From NCBI RefSeq assembly GCF_003943415.1, contig NZ_RJPK01000001.1:1-64000 (forward strand): a DNA stretch of 64,000 nt, written 5' to 3'. The number at the start of each line of letters is the position of its first letter. The first letter of the stretch is position 1. Position numbers and translations under genes: made by a program. Shown here piece after piece: positions 18,063-31,045 of the stretch. The stretch is from Streptococcus oralis. GTDB lineage: Bacteria > Bacillota > Bacilli > Lactobacillales > Streptococcaceae. Under the pieces are notes generated by a model. The model did no database searches, was not told the DNA's origin, and was given only the letters and a program-made list of their open reading frames with translations.

Positions 18063-18255
18063 TGTAATTTTATTTTCACGTTCAAGACATATTCGAGTTA
18101 TCTCATGACTCTTGTTCATCCAGTTTTATGTACAGGCTAGGAAAAGTCCTATTAAAGACCACGGATTAGCATTGTTCAGCTTAATTATAAGCTAAACTTC
18201 TTTTTCTGTCATGAGTTAGCAGGCTCTGCCTGCTTAGAGTTTTATGTTGAAATTC
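18063..18255. other. Intergenic stretch between IS110 remnant and nanA control region
   Basis: No gene seen. One small stem (AGCAGG ctct GCCTGCT, near 18223-18239) lacks a T tail. The nanA control region starts at the operator at 18256. Confidence 0.4.
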
Positions 18256-18355
18256 CTGAAAGTACTTTCTGGCGACTTAAAATATTAAATTATTCTTAAA
18301 AGTAAAATCTATTCTATATCAATTTAGCTATAAAGTTCAAAGTTTATTGTATAAT
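18256..18355 (+). promoter_or_regulatory. nanA promoter with predicted NanR operator
   Basis: Operator-like CTGAAAGTACTTTCTG at 18256-18271 contains the perfect palindrome GAAAGTACTTTC. AAATCTATTCTA follows at 18305-18316 and TATAAT at 18350-18355. Operator-to-block distance (49) and block-to-(-10) distance (45) equal those at 22232 and 27805. The -35 position (18327-18332) is poor here, unlike the other two, so this promoter should need activation. NanR as ligand is inferred from the shared site. Confidence 0.7.
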
Positions 18356-18489
18356 GAGGGAAAGGTATTATGCGAAAGGAGGAAACTTTCCGCTGTTTGG
18401 TCAGAGAGTAAGAGCAGTGGACGTTTGAAGAATGGGAGGTCTCATTCAGTCGGTTACTTTCTTTTTACTTGTTTAGTTGGAGGAACTAA

Positions 18490-22119
<3,630 letters not shown>

Positions 22120-22159
22120 GAGAATAATTTTAATCATTTGGCTTTGTAAAAATAGAAGG

Positions 22160-22192
22160 AGATAGTAGGTTTTTCAGCCTGCTATCTTTTTC
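22160..22192 (+). terminator. nanA terminator
   Basis: AGATAGTAGG / CCTGCTATCT stem (one G-T pair), 8-base loop, then TTTTTC. Confidence 0.85.
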
Positions 22193-22231
22193 TTTCGGCT
22201 CAAGGTGTGCTAATAAGAAATTCTAAGATGT

Positions 22232-22331
22232 CTGAAACTACTTTCAGGATAGTCTGTTCTATAAAATAGTTTTGAAACTGAAATCTATTCTACCATAAAC
22301 TATTGAAAGCGCTTAACAAATAATATATAAT
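22232..22331 (+). promoter_or_regulatory. nanE-sat promoter with predicted NanR operator and cre
   Basis: Operator-like CTGAAACTACTTTCAG (22232-22247), AAATCTATTCTA block (22281-22292), -35 TTGAAA (22303-22308), -10 TATAAT (22326-22331), spacer 17. A cre-like GAAAGCGCTTAAC at 22305-22317 overlaps the -35 box, so CcpA would block polymerase directly. Confidence 0.78.
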
Positions 22332-22364
22332 AAGCCCATAGAAGAAAGAAAGGGAGGAAAGAGG

Positions 22365-23063
22365 ATGCCACAGATCAGCAAAGAAGCCTTGATTGAACAA
22401 ATCAAAGATGGAATCATTGTCTCTTGCCAGGCACTTCCTCACGAACCGCTTTATACAGAAGCGGGAGGGGTTATCCCCTTGCTAGTCAAAGCGGCTGAGC
22501 AAGGTGGAGCAGTCGGTATCCGAGCAAACAGTGTTCGCGATATCAAGGAAATCAAGGAGGTTACGAAACTTCCAATTATCGGAATCATCAAACGTGACTA
22601 TCCGCCACAGGAGCCCTTCATTACAGCTACGATGAGAGAAGTTGATGAACTGGCTGAACTAGACATAGAGGTCATTGCTCTGGATTGTACCAAACGTGAA
22701 CGTTACGACGGTTTGGAAATCCAGGACTTTATCCGACAAGTCAAAGAAAAATATCCTCATCAACTCTTAATGGCTGATACCAGTACTTTTGAAGAAGGGC
22801 TAGCAGCAGTCGAAGCGGGAATTGATTTTGTTGGAACAACCTTATCAGGTTATACTTCTTACAGTCCAAAAGTAGATGGTCCAGACTTTGAACTGATCAA
22901 AAAACTTTGTGAAGCAGGGGTGGATGTCATCGCTGAAGGGAAAATTCATACACCAGAACAAGCCAAACAAATCCTTGAATATGGGGTGCGAGGCATCGTT
23001 GTCGGTGGAGCTATTACTAGACCAAAAGAGATTACGGAGCGCTTTGTTGCCGGTCTTAAATAA
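22365..23063 (+). CDS. nanE: N-acetylmannosamine-6-phosphate 2-epimerase NanE
   Basis: A 232-residue TIM-barrel enzyme of the NanE family. Visible family segments are the N-terminal [85 protein letters not shown] and the phosphate-binding end [14 protein letters not shown]. It turns ManNAc-6-P into GlcNAc-6-P, the third cytoplasmic step of sialic acid breakdown. It is the first gene after the shared nan promoter and lies upstream of the Sat transporter genes. Confidence 0.96.
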   Translation: MPQISKEALIEQIKDGIIVSCQALPHEPLYTEAGGVIPLLVKAAEQGGAVGIRANSVRDIKEIKEVTKLPIIGIIKRDYPPQEPFITATMREVDELAELDIEVIALDCTKRERYDGLEIQDFIRQVKEKYPHQLLMADTSTFEEGLAAVEAGIDFVGTTLSGYTSYSPKVDGPDFELIKKLCEAGVDVIAEGKIHTPEQAKQILEYGVRGIVVGGAITRPKEITERFVAGLK

Positions 23064-23126
23064 CACAATCTCAAAAAAGAGGAGAGTGGTCGATGCGTCG
23101 GATAAAATGAAAACGTATACAAATAG

Positions 23127-24506
<1,380 letters not shown>

Positions 24507-24525
24507 GCACTAAGTCAGATTGATT

Positions 24526-24570
24526 CCCCCTTTTCCCTGAGCACTACGGTGTAAGAAAAGGGGGACTTTT
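24526..24570 (+). terminator. Attenuating hairpin between satA and satB
   Basis: CCCCCTTTT (24526-24534) pairs with AAAAGGGGG (24556-24564), followed by ACTTTTG. Hairpins between binding-protein and permease genes usually set a surplus of the binding protein by partial termination or 3' end protection. Confidence 0.8.
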
Positions 24571-24703
24571 GTTTGAAATGTAAGGAACTGTCACGAAATT
24601 AAAATGAAGTTCTTACATAAGCGAATCTTAAAAAATTTCATTTTGATTTTAAAACAGTTCAAGAAAATCAAAAACTATTCTATTTGAAAGAGAGGTGCCG
24701 ACT

Positions 24704-25591
24704 GTGAAAGTTAATAAAATTCGTATGCGGGAAACAGTGATTTCCTACGCTTTCCTAGCACCAGTATTGTTCTTCTTTGTTATCTTTGTCTTGGCTCCTA
24801 TGATTATGGGATTCATTACAAGTTTCTTTAACTACTCCATGACCAGCTTTGAGTTTGTTGGTTTGGATAACTACATTCGTATGTTTAAAGACCCTGTCTT
24901 TACCAAGTCTTTGATCAATACCGTTATCCTAGTTATTGGATCAGTACCGATTGTGGTTCTCTTCTCGCTCTTTGTAGCATCTCAAACCTATCATCAAAAT
25001 GCGATTGCTCGTTCTTTCTATCGTTTCGTCTTCTTCCTTCCTGTAGTTACAGGTAGTGTTGCCGTAACGGTTGTATGGAAATGGATCTATGACCCCCTAT
25101 CAGGGATTCTAAACTTTGTCCTTAAGTCAAGCCATATCATCAGCCAAAACATTTCTTGGCTGGGTGACAAAAACTGGGCTTTGCTAGCGATTATGATTAT
25201 CCTTTTGACAACATCTGTTGGTCAACCGATTATCCTTTATATCGCTGCCATGGGGAATATTGATAACTCACTTGTTGAAGCAGCGCGTGTTGACGGTGCG
25301 ACTGAATTTCAAGTCTTCTGGAAGATCAAATGGCCTAGCCTTCTTCCAACAACTCTTTACATCGCGATCATCACAACCATCAACTCATTCCAATGTTTTG
25401 CTTTGATTCAGCTCTTGACTTCTGGTGGTCCAAACTACTCAACAAGTACCTTGATGTACTACCTTTACGAAAAAGCCTTCCAATTGACAGAGTACGGCTA
25501 TGCCAATACTATTGGTGTCTTCTTGGCAGTGATGATTGCCATTGTCAGCTTTGCTCAATTCAAGATCCTCGGAAACGATGTAGAATACTAA
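24704..25591 (+). CDS. satB: Sialic acid ABC transporter permease SatB
   Basis: A 295-residue inner permease subunit of the MalF/UgpA type with six hydrophobic helices and the EAA loop EAARVDGATEFQVFWKIKWPSL that contacts the ATPase. It forms the channel with SatC. Start GTG 24704 is favoured over the GTG at 24695 because GAGAGG ends 8 bases before it. No ATP-binding protein is encoded in this cluster; in pneumococcus the shared ATPase MsmK energises this transporter (known for the family). Confidence 0.92.
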   Translation: MKVNKIRMRETVISYAFLAPVLFFFVIFVLAPMIMGFITSFFNYSMTSFEFVGLDNYIRMFKDPVFTKSLINTVILVIGSVPIVVLFSLFVASQTYHQNAIARSFYRFVFFLPVVTGSVAVTVVWKWIYDPLSGILNFVLKSSHIISQNISWLGDKNWALLAIMIILLTTSVGQPIILYIAAMGNIDNSLVEAARVDGATEFQVFWKIKWPSLLPTTLYIAIITTINSFQCFALIQLLTSGGPNYSTSTLMYYLYEKAFQLTEYGYANTIGVFLAVMIAIVSFAQFKILGNDVEY

Positions 25592-25606
25592 GGAAAGGAG
25601 ACAGTT

Positions 25607-26446
25607 ATGCAACCTACACAAAAGAAACCCTTAACAGCTTTCACTGTTATTTCAACGATTATCTTGCTCTTGTTGACCGTACTGTTCATCTTTCCATTCT
25701 ACTGGATCTTGACAGGGGCCTTCAAATCACAGCCTGATACCATTATGATTCCGCCACAGTGGTTCCCTAAAATGCCAACCATGGAGAACTTCCAACAACT
25801 CATGGTGCAAAACCCTGCTATGCAGTGGATGTGGAACTCTGTATTTATCTCACTGGTAACCATGTTCCTAGTCTGTGCTACCTCTTCTCTAGCAGGTTAT
25901 GTCTTGGCTAAAAAACGTTTCTATGGTCAACGCATCCTCTTTGCAGTTTTTATCGCTGCCATGGCACTTCCAAAACAAGTTGTCCTTGTACCATTGGTAC
26001 GTATCGTCAACTTCATGGGAATTCACGATACTCTCTGGGCAGTTATCTTGCCTTTGATCGGATGGCCATTTGGGGTCTTCCTTATGAAACAATTTAGTGA
26101 AAATATCCCGACAGAATTGCTTGAATCAGCTAAAATCGACGGTTGTGGTGAGATCCGTACTTTCTGGAGCGTAGCCTTCCCTATCGTGAAACCAGGATTT
26201 GCAGCTCTTGCAATCTTTACCTTCATCAATACTTGGAACGACTACTTCATGCAGTTGGTTATGTTGACTTCACGTCAAAACTTGACTATCTCACTCGGGG
26301 TTGCGACCATGCAGGCCGAAATGGCAACCAACTACGGTTTGATCATGGCGGGTGCAGCTCTCGCAGCAGTGCCAATCGTAACCGTCTTCCTTGTCTTCCA
26401 AAAATCCTTCACTCAGGGTATCACTATGGGAGCTGTCAAAGGTTAA
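25607..26446 (+). CDS. satC: Sialic acid ABC transporter permease SatC
   Basis: A 279-residue MalG/UgpE-type permease with six hydrophobic helices and the EAA-type loop ESAKIDGCGEIRTFWSVAFPIV. FIFPFYWILTGAFKS at the N-terminus is typical. It pairs with SatB. AAAGGAGA precedes the ATG; the gap to satB is 15 bases. Right after its stop lies a BOX element (26452-26550). Confidence 0.92.
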   Translation: MQPTQKKPLTAFTVISTIILLLLTVLFIFPFYWILTGAFKSQPDTIMIPPQWFPKMPTMENFQQLMVQNPAMQWMWNSVFISLVTMFLVCATSSLAGYVLAKKRFYGQRILFAVFIAAMALPKQVVLVPLVRIVNFMGIHDTLWAVILPLIGWPFGVFLMKQFSENIPTELLESAKIDGCGEIRTFWSVAFPIVKPGFAALAIFTFINTWNDYFMQLVMLTSRQNLTISLGVATMQAEMATNYGLIMAGAALAAVPIVTVFLVFQKSFTQGITMGAVKG

Positions 26447-26451
26447 GACCT

Positions 26452-26550
26452 TGCGAAAATCGAATTTAAACTACGTCAGCGTTACCTTGCCATACTTAAG
26501 TTTTGCCAGCGGTTAGCTTCCTAGTTTGTTCTTCGATTTTCATTGAGTAT
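26452..26550 (+). repeat. BOX element (boxA-boxC form, no boxB)
   Basis: Starts TGCGAAAATCGAATTTAAAC, contains CTACGTCAGCGTTACCTTGC (the boxA core used as the BOX PCR target) and ends CTTCGATTTTCATTGAGTAT. About 99 bases. BOX elements are mobile-like palindromic repeats of the pneumococcus/mitis group; this one sits inside the nan operon. Confidence 0.85.
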
Positions 26551-26674
26551 AAGAGAATACAGAGTTATAAGTGTCTACAAAATGGAGAGTATGCAGTTAC
26601 TTCGTGAAGTTTTGTCAGACACTTATAAACTTAATTTATGATTTTAGTTAACTATCAGAAACGAAGGAAACAGT

Positions 26675-27127
26675 ATGATTTTTGACGATTTGAAAAACAT
26701 CGCCTTTTACAAGGGGATTCATCCCAATCTAGACAAGGCTATCGACTATCTCTATCAGCACCGTAAGGATTCTTTCGAACTCGGTAAGTATGAGATTGAC
26801 GGGGACAAGGTCTTTCTAGTTGTTCAGGAAAATGTCCTCAATCAAGCTGAAAATGATCAATTTGAACACCATAAACACTATGCAGACTTGCATTTGTTGG
26901 TAGAAGGACATGAATATTCGAGCTACGGTTCACGTATCAAAGACGAGGCGGTAGCATTCGATGAAGCGAGCGACATTGGTTTTGTATATTGTTATGAACG
27001 CTACCCACTATTGCTGGGCTATTACAATTTTGCGATTTTCTTCCCAGGAGAACCGCACCAGCCAAATGGCTATGCAGGTATGGAAGAGAAGGTTCGCAAA
27101 TATCTCTTTAAAATTTTGATTGATTAG
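26675..27127 (+). CDS. YhcH/YjgK/YiaL family protein (sialic acid cluster)
   Basis: A 150-residue cupin-like beta protein. HHKHYADLHLLVEGHEYSSYG and FAIFFPGEPHQPNGYAG hold the conserved His/Glu metal-binding pattern of YhcH (NanQ in E. coli). Family members are thought to speed anomer conversion of sugars such as ManNAc or sialic acid. It stands in the nan operon between satC and a DUF624 gene, as in pneumococci. RBS GAAGGA before the ATG. Confidence 0.88.
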   Translation: MIFDDLKNIAFYKGIHPNLDKAIDYLYQHRKDSFELGKYEIDGDKVFLVVQENVLNQAENDQFEHHKHYADLHLLVEGHEYSSYGSRIKDEAVAFDEASDIGFVYCYERYPLLLGYYNFAIFFPGEPHQPNGYAGMEEKVRKYLFKILID

Positions 27128-27147
27128 AAGAATCAGGAGGAGCAAAC

Positions 27148-27792
27148 ATGGCACAAAAAGGAGTAAGCCTAATCAAGGCAGCATTTGATACAGATAATTT
27201 TCTCATGCGTTTCAGTGAGAAGGTCTTGGATATCGTGGCAGCCAATCTTCTTTTTGTCGTCTCTTGTTTGCCTATCGTCACGATTGGAGTGGCGAAAATC
27301 AGCCTCTATGAGACTATGTTTGAGATTAAGAGAAGCAGACGGGTACCAGTCTTTAGAACTTATCTAAGAGCTTTCAAGCAAAATCTGAAACTGGGGCTTC
27401 AGTTAGGTCTGTTAGAGTTGGGCATTGTGTCATTAAGCCTTCTAGACCTCTATCTCTTCTGGGGACAGACTGCTTTGCCTTTCCAGATTGTGAAAGCTAT
27501 ATGTTTGGGGATTCTCATCTTCCTCACTCTGGTGATGTTGGCTAGTTATCCCATCGCTGCACGCTATGATTTGTCTTGGAAAGAAGTGCTGCAAAAAGGG
27601 CTTATCTTGGCAAGTTTTAACTTTCCTTGGTTCTTCCTCATGTTAGCCATTCTCTTTCTCATAGTGATGGTTCTTTATCTATCCGCCTTCACTCTCCTTT
27701 TGGGTGGGTCAGCTTTTATCCTCTTTGGTTTTGGTTTGCTAGTCTTTCTCCAAACAGGATTGATGGAGAAAATCTTCGCCAAATACCAGTAG
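27148..27792 (+). CDS. DUF624/YesL family membrane protein
   Basis: A 214-residue membrane protein with about five hydrophobic helices (VLDIVAANLLFVVSCLPIVTIG; LGLLELGIVSLSLL; AICLGILIFLTLVMLASY; FNFPWFFLMLAILFLIVMVLYL; FILFGFGLLVFLQT). DUF624 proteins are regularly next to carbohydrate ABC transporters of Firmicutes, and probably help the transporter or its ATPase, but no activity is proven. AGGAGG precedes the ATG. The next promoter region starts 13 bases after its stop. Confidence 0.85.
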   Translation: MAQKGVSLIKAAFDTDNFLMRFSEKVLDIVAANLLFVVSCLPIVTIGVAKISLYETMFEIKRSRRVPVFRTYLRAFKQNLKLGLQLGLLELGIVSLSLLDLYLFWGQTALPFQIVKAICLGILIFLTLVMLASYPIAARYDLSWKEVLQKGLILASFNFPWFFLMLAILFLIVMVLYLSAFTLLLGGSAFILFGFGLLVFLQTGLMEKIFAKYQ

Positions 27793-27804
27793 GATGAGGT
27801 GTTT

Positions 27805-27904
27805 CTGAAACTACTTTCAATCGTTACAGTTTCTAAAATACAGGTAGAAACTAAAATCTAAGTGTATACAAGATATTGAAAGCGATTTTCACAAGGTGTA
27901 TACT
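27805..27904 (+). promoter_or_regulatory. Promoter of the sialate lyase-kinase genes with NanR operator and cre
   Basis: Operator-like CTGAAACTACTTTCAA (27805-27820), AAATCTA block (27854-27860), -35 TTGAAA (27876-27881), -10 TATACT (27899-27904), spacer 17. A cre-like GAAAGCGATTTTC at 27878-27890 overlaps the -35. All distances equal those of the nanE promoter. Confidence 0.78.
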
Positions 27905-27963
27905 AAACTTGTAAAAAAATAGAACTGCTCTCAGCAGAAAAAAGAAATCTTAGGAGAAAATCT

Positions 27964-28881
27964 ATGTCAGATTTGAAAAAATACGAAGGTGTCATTCCAG
28001 CCTTCTACGCATGTTATGATGATCAAGGAGAAGTCAGTCCAGAGCGTACGCGTGCCTTGGTCCAATACTTCATTGATAAAGGTGTTCAAGGTCTCTATGT
28101 CAATGGTTCTTCTGGTGAGTGTATCTACCAAAGTGTGGCAGACCGCAAGTTGATTTTGGAAGAAGTTATGGCCGTTGCCAAAGGAAAATTGACTATCATT
28201 GCTCACGTTGCTTGCAATAATACAAAGGATAGTATGGAACTTGCTCGCCACGCAGAAAGCTTGGGTGTAGATGCCATTGCAACCATTCCACCGATTTACT
28301 TCCGTTTGCCAGAATACTCAGTTGCCAAATACTGGAATGACATTAGTGCTGCAGCTCCAAACACGGACTACGTGATTTACAACATTCCTCAATTGGCAGG
28401 TGTTGCTTTGACTCCAAGTCTCTACACTGAAATGTTGAAGAATCCTCGTGTTATCGGTGTTAAGAACTCTTCTATGCCAGTTCAAGATATTCAAACTTTT
28501 GTGAGCCTCGGTGGAGAAGACCACATCGTATTCAATGGTCCAGATGAACAATTCCTTGGTGGTCGCCTCATGGGTGCCAAAGCTGGTATCGGTGGTACTT
28601 ACGGTGCTATGCCAGAACTCTTCTTGAAACTCAATCAGTTGATTGCTGAGAAAGACTTGGAAACAGCGCGTGAATTGCAATACGCTATCAACGCAATCAT
28701 TGGTAAATTGACTGCTGCACATGGAAATATGTACGGTGTCATCAAAGAAGTATTGAAAATCAATGAAGGTTTAAACATTGGTTCAGTTCGTTCACCATTG
28801 ACGCCAGTAATCGAAGAAGATCGTCCAGTTGTAGAAGCAGCAGCAGCCTTGATTCGTGAAACCAAGGAGCGCTTCCTCTAA
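27964..28881 (+). CDS. nanL: N-acetylneuraminate lyase
   Basis: A 305-residue DHDPS/NAL-family TIM barrel. Y139 in DYVIYNIPQ and the Schiff-base lysine K167 in VIGVKNSSM are visible, along with the GSSGECIYQS carboxylate-binding loop. It splits sialic acid to ManNAc and pyruvate in the cytoplasm. The E. coli enzyme is called NanA; the symbol nanL is used here only to avoid confusion with the sialidase. Start ATG has AGGAGA upstream, and the gene shares its transcript with the ROK kinase 17 bases downstream. Confidence 0.95.
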   Translation: MSDLKKYEGVIPAFYACYDDQGEVSPERTRALVQYFIDKGVQGLYVNGSSGECIYQSVADRKLILEEVMAVAKGKLTIIAHVACNNTKDSMELARHAESLGVDAIATIPPIYFRLPEYSVAKYWNDISAAAPNTDYVIYNIPQLAGVALTPSLYTEMLKNPRVIGVKNSSMPVQDIQTFVSLGGEDHIVFNGPDEQFLGGRLMGAKAGIGGTYGAMPELFLKLNQLIAEKDLETARELQYAINAIIGKLTAAHGNMYGVIKEVLKINEGLNIGSVRSPLTPVIEEDRPVVEAAAALIRETKERFL

Positions 28882-28898
28882 TCCATAAGGAGGTATTT

Positions 28899-29795
28899 AT
28901 GACACACTACGTTGCAATTGATATTGGTGGAACCAACATCAAATATGGTTTGATTGACCAAGAAGGCCAACTTGTTGAATCGCATGAAATGCCAACAGAG
29001 GCGCATAAGGGCGGCCCTCATATCTTACAAAAGACCAAAGATATCGTTTCCAGCTATTTAGAAAAAGGCCCAGTAGCAGGTGTTGCTATTTCTTCTGCAG
29101 GAATGGTAGATCCTGACAAAGGTGAGATTTTCTATGCCGGCCCGCAAATTCCTAACTACGCAGGAACCCAGTTCAAGAAGGAAATCGAGACGAACTTTTC
29201 TATTCCTTGCGAAATTGAAAATGATGTCAACTGTGCAGGTCTTGCTGAGGCAGTATCTGGTTCAGGAAAGGGAGCGAGTGTGACACTTTGCTTGACCATT
29301 GGAACAGGTATCGGTGGTTGCTTGATTATGGATGGGAAAGTCTTCCATGGTTTTAGCAATTCAGCCTGTGAAGTCGGTTATATGCACATGCAGGATGGAG
29401 CTTTCCAAGACTTAGCTTCTACGACAGCCTTGGTAGAATATGTGGCAGCAGCTCATAGAGATTCAGTTGACCAGTGGAATGGCCGACGCATCTTTAAGGA
29501 AGCTACTGAAGGAAACAAGATCTGTATGGCTGGCATTGACCGCATGGTAGATTACCTTGGGAAAGGTCTGGCAAATATTTGCTACGTTGCCAATCCAGAA
29601 GTAGTCATTCTCGGTGGTGGTATCATGGGACAAGAGGCTATTCTCAAACCAAAGATTCGCACAGCCTTGAAGGCGGCCTTGGAGCCAAGTCTAGCTGAAA
29701 AAACACGATTGGAATTTGCCCATCACCAAAATACAGCAGGGATGTTGGGAGCTTATTACCATTTTATACTCAATGAAAATCAAAGAGCAAAGTAG
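28899..29795 (+). CDS. nanK: ROK-family kinase, probable N-acetylmannosamine kinase NanK
   Basis: A 298-residue sugar kinase. ATP-binding DIGGTNIKYG at the N-terminus, catalytic base in ENDVNCAGLAEA, TIGTGIGGCLIMDG, and VVILGGGIMGQE near the C-terminus. The zinc-binding CxCGxxGC motif of many ROK proteins is absent (CEVGYMHMQDG stands in its place), as in other streptococcal NanK proteins. It phosphorylates ManNAc to ManNAc-6-P for NanE. The last residues HFILNENQRAK and the stop codon are encoded by the start of a BOX element. Confidence 0.9.
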   Translation: MTHYVAIDIGGTNIKYGLIDQEGQLVESHEMPTEAHKGGPHILQKTKDIVSSYLEKGPVAGVAISSAGMVDPDKGEIFYAGPQIPNYAGTQFKKEIETNFSIPCEIENDVNCAGLAEAVSGSGKGASVTLCLTIGTGIGGCLIMDGKVFHGFSNSACEVGYMHMQDGAFQDLASTTALVEYVAAAHRDSVDQWNGRRIFKEATEGNKICMAGIDRMVDYLGKGLANICYVANPEVVILGGGIMGQEAILKPKIRTALKAALEPSLAEKTRLEFAHHQNTAGMLGAYYHFILNENQRAK

Positions 29796-29894
29796 GAAGC
29801 TAGCCGTAGGCAGTACTTGAGTACGGAAAGGTGAAGCTGACGTGGTTTGAATTTGATTTTCGAAGAGTATTAAAACAAAACAATCCTAGTTTGG
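29705..29894. repeat. Left copy of the duplicated nanK end/BOX/half-terminator segment
   Basis: Starts ACGATTGGAATTTGCCC in nanK, runs through the BOX element, and ends in AATCCTAGTTTGG. The same order recurs at 31046-31281 with point differences. Here the second arm of the terminator is missing. Confidence 0.85.
29766..29870 (-). repeat. BOX element (boxA-boxC) fused to the nanK 3' end
   Basis: Begins ATACTCAATGAAAATCAAAG and ends GATTTTCGAAGAGTAT, with GGTGAAGCTGACGTGGTTTG as the boxA core read on this strand. The minus strand gives the boxA-to-boxC direction. No boxB. Confidence 0.85.
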
Positions 29895-29992
29895 AACTAT
29901 AGAATTAAGAAGAACACTTAATCACTACTTGAGTGAAAAATGTTTTCCTTAATTCTTTTTTTATTGAAAAATTTGAGCGAAAGGAGGTAATC

Positions 29993-30082
29993 GTGAGAAA
30001 CTAGGAGAAAATAACCGCCTTGCATGAGAAGTTAAGCCGAGATGATGAACTACAAGGCGAGAGCAATTCTATCATCAATTGA
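29993..30082 (+). pseudogene. Serine site-specific recombinase, N-terminal relic
   Basis: After AAAGGAGG (29980-29987), GTG at 29993 reads VRN, stop, then EKITALHEKLSRDDELQGES and NSIIN before tga. This is the N-terminus of large serine recombinases of ICE/Tn elements (EKITALYERLSRDDELQGES form, with R and the resolvase S region following). It is broken by an in-frame stop at codon 4 and truncated after 29 codons. The rest of the gene is absent. Confidence 0.75.
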
Positions 30083-30239
30083 AATGATATTTAGCTTGAG
30101 TAAATGAGAAAATGTGGAAAAATGATATAATGAAATGGACGAGAAATTGACAAATTAGAATTTGTAAAGGTGAGAAAAATGCAATGGCAACATATTCACC
30201 TTAAATCGAAATAATATAAAATTACGAGGAGATGATAAG
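30083..30239 (+). promoter_or_regulatory. Leader region of the methyltransferase gene
   Basis: A TATAAT -10 box lies near 30125-30130 (TGATATAAT). AAGGTGA (near 30168) and TTCACCTT (near 30198) can pair around a short GTG ORF, so a leader hairpin is possible. AGGAGA (30229-30234) is the ribosome site of the methyltransferase. Confidence 0.45.
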
Positions 30240-31004
30240 ATGGACAATTATATAAAATTAAATGAAGATAGGTGGAATAATGTAAAAAATGACTATACTG
30301 AGCCATTGACACATGAAGAATTAGAAGAAGTTAGAAAACATCCAATTTCTGTTGCCTTAACTGTTGGGAAAAAAGTTCCAAAAGAATGGTTTGAAAAAGC
30401 CAAGGGAAAAAAGATATTAGGTTTAGCTTGTGGAGGCGGACAGCAGGGTCCAGTTTTTGCTGCAAAAGGTTATGATGTCACCATAATGGATTTTTCTAAA
30501 TCACAATTAGAAAGAGATGAGATGGTTGCTAAAAGAGAAGGCTTAAAAATCAATACAGTTCAAGGCGATATGACAAAACCATTTCCATTTGAAAATGAAA
30601 CCTTTGATATTATTTTTAATCCGGTGTCAAATGTATATATAGAAGATTTAGAAAACATGTATAAAGAAGCCTCTCGAGTATTGAAAAAGGGCGGTTTGTT
30701 AATGGTCGGATTCATGAATCCTTGGATATACATGTATGATGCAGACACTGTATGGGACAAACCCGATGAGGAATTACTTTTAAAGTTTTCACTACCTTTT
30801 AATTCAAGAGAGCTTGAAGAGGAAGGCAAAATAACCATAAATCCAGAATATGGATATGAATTTAGCCATACCTTAGAAACTCAGATTAGAGGACAACTTA
30901 AAAATGGTCTCGCTATGATCGATTTTTATGAATCGTGTGATAAAAGACATCGATTATCACGTTATGGAAATGACTACATCGCTACACTCTGCATTAAACT
31001 ATGA
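30240..31004 (+). CDS. Class I SAM-dependent methyltransferase (acquired)
   Basis: A 254-residue methyltransferase. Motif I is ILGLACGGGQQGPVFAAKGYD (the LACGGG variant), followed by VTIMDFSKSQLERDE (acidic residue that binds the SAM ribose), NTVQGDMTKPFPFENETFDIIF (motifs II/III) and LKKGGLLMVGFMNP. It fits the Methyltransf_11/25 type; the substrate is unknown, and a small molecule is more likely than DNA because no target-recognition domain exists. It sits alone in an insert between nanK and nanR and has no link to sialic acid genes. Lysine/asparagine-rich, A+T-rich coding suggests an outside Firmicutes source. Confidence 0.85.
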   Translation: MDNYIKLNEDRWNNVKNDYTEPLTHEELEEVRKHPISVALTVGKKVPKEWFEKAKGKKILGLACGGGQQGPVFAAKGYDVTIMDFSKSQLERDEMVAKREGLKINTVQGDMTKPFPFENETFDIIFNPVSNVYIEDLENMYKEASRVLKKGGLLMVGFMNPWIYMYDADTVWDKPDEELLLKFSLPFNSRELEEEGKITINPEYGYEFSHTLETQIRGQLKNGLAMIDFYESCDKRHRLSRYGNDYIATLCIKL

Positions 31005-31045
31005 TATTATAGAACGTACTTCTGAAGAATAGCTCATTTTATTTT

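Noticed and set aside
28318..28722. 134-codon minus-strand ORF inside the sialate lyase gene
   Set aside because: Antisense shadow; the lyase has all catalytic residues in the plus frame.
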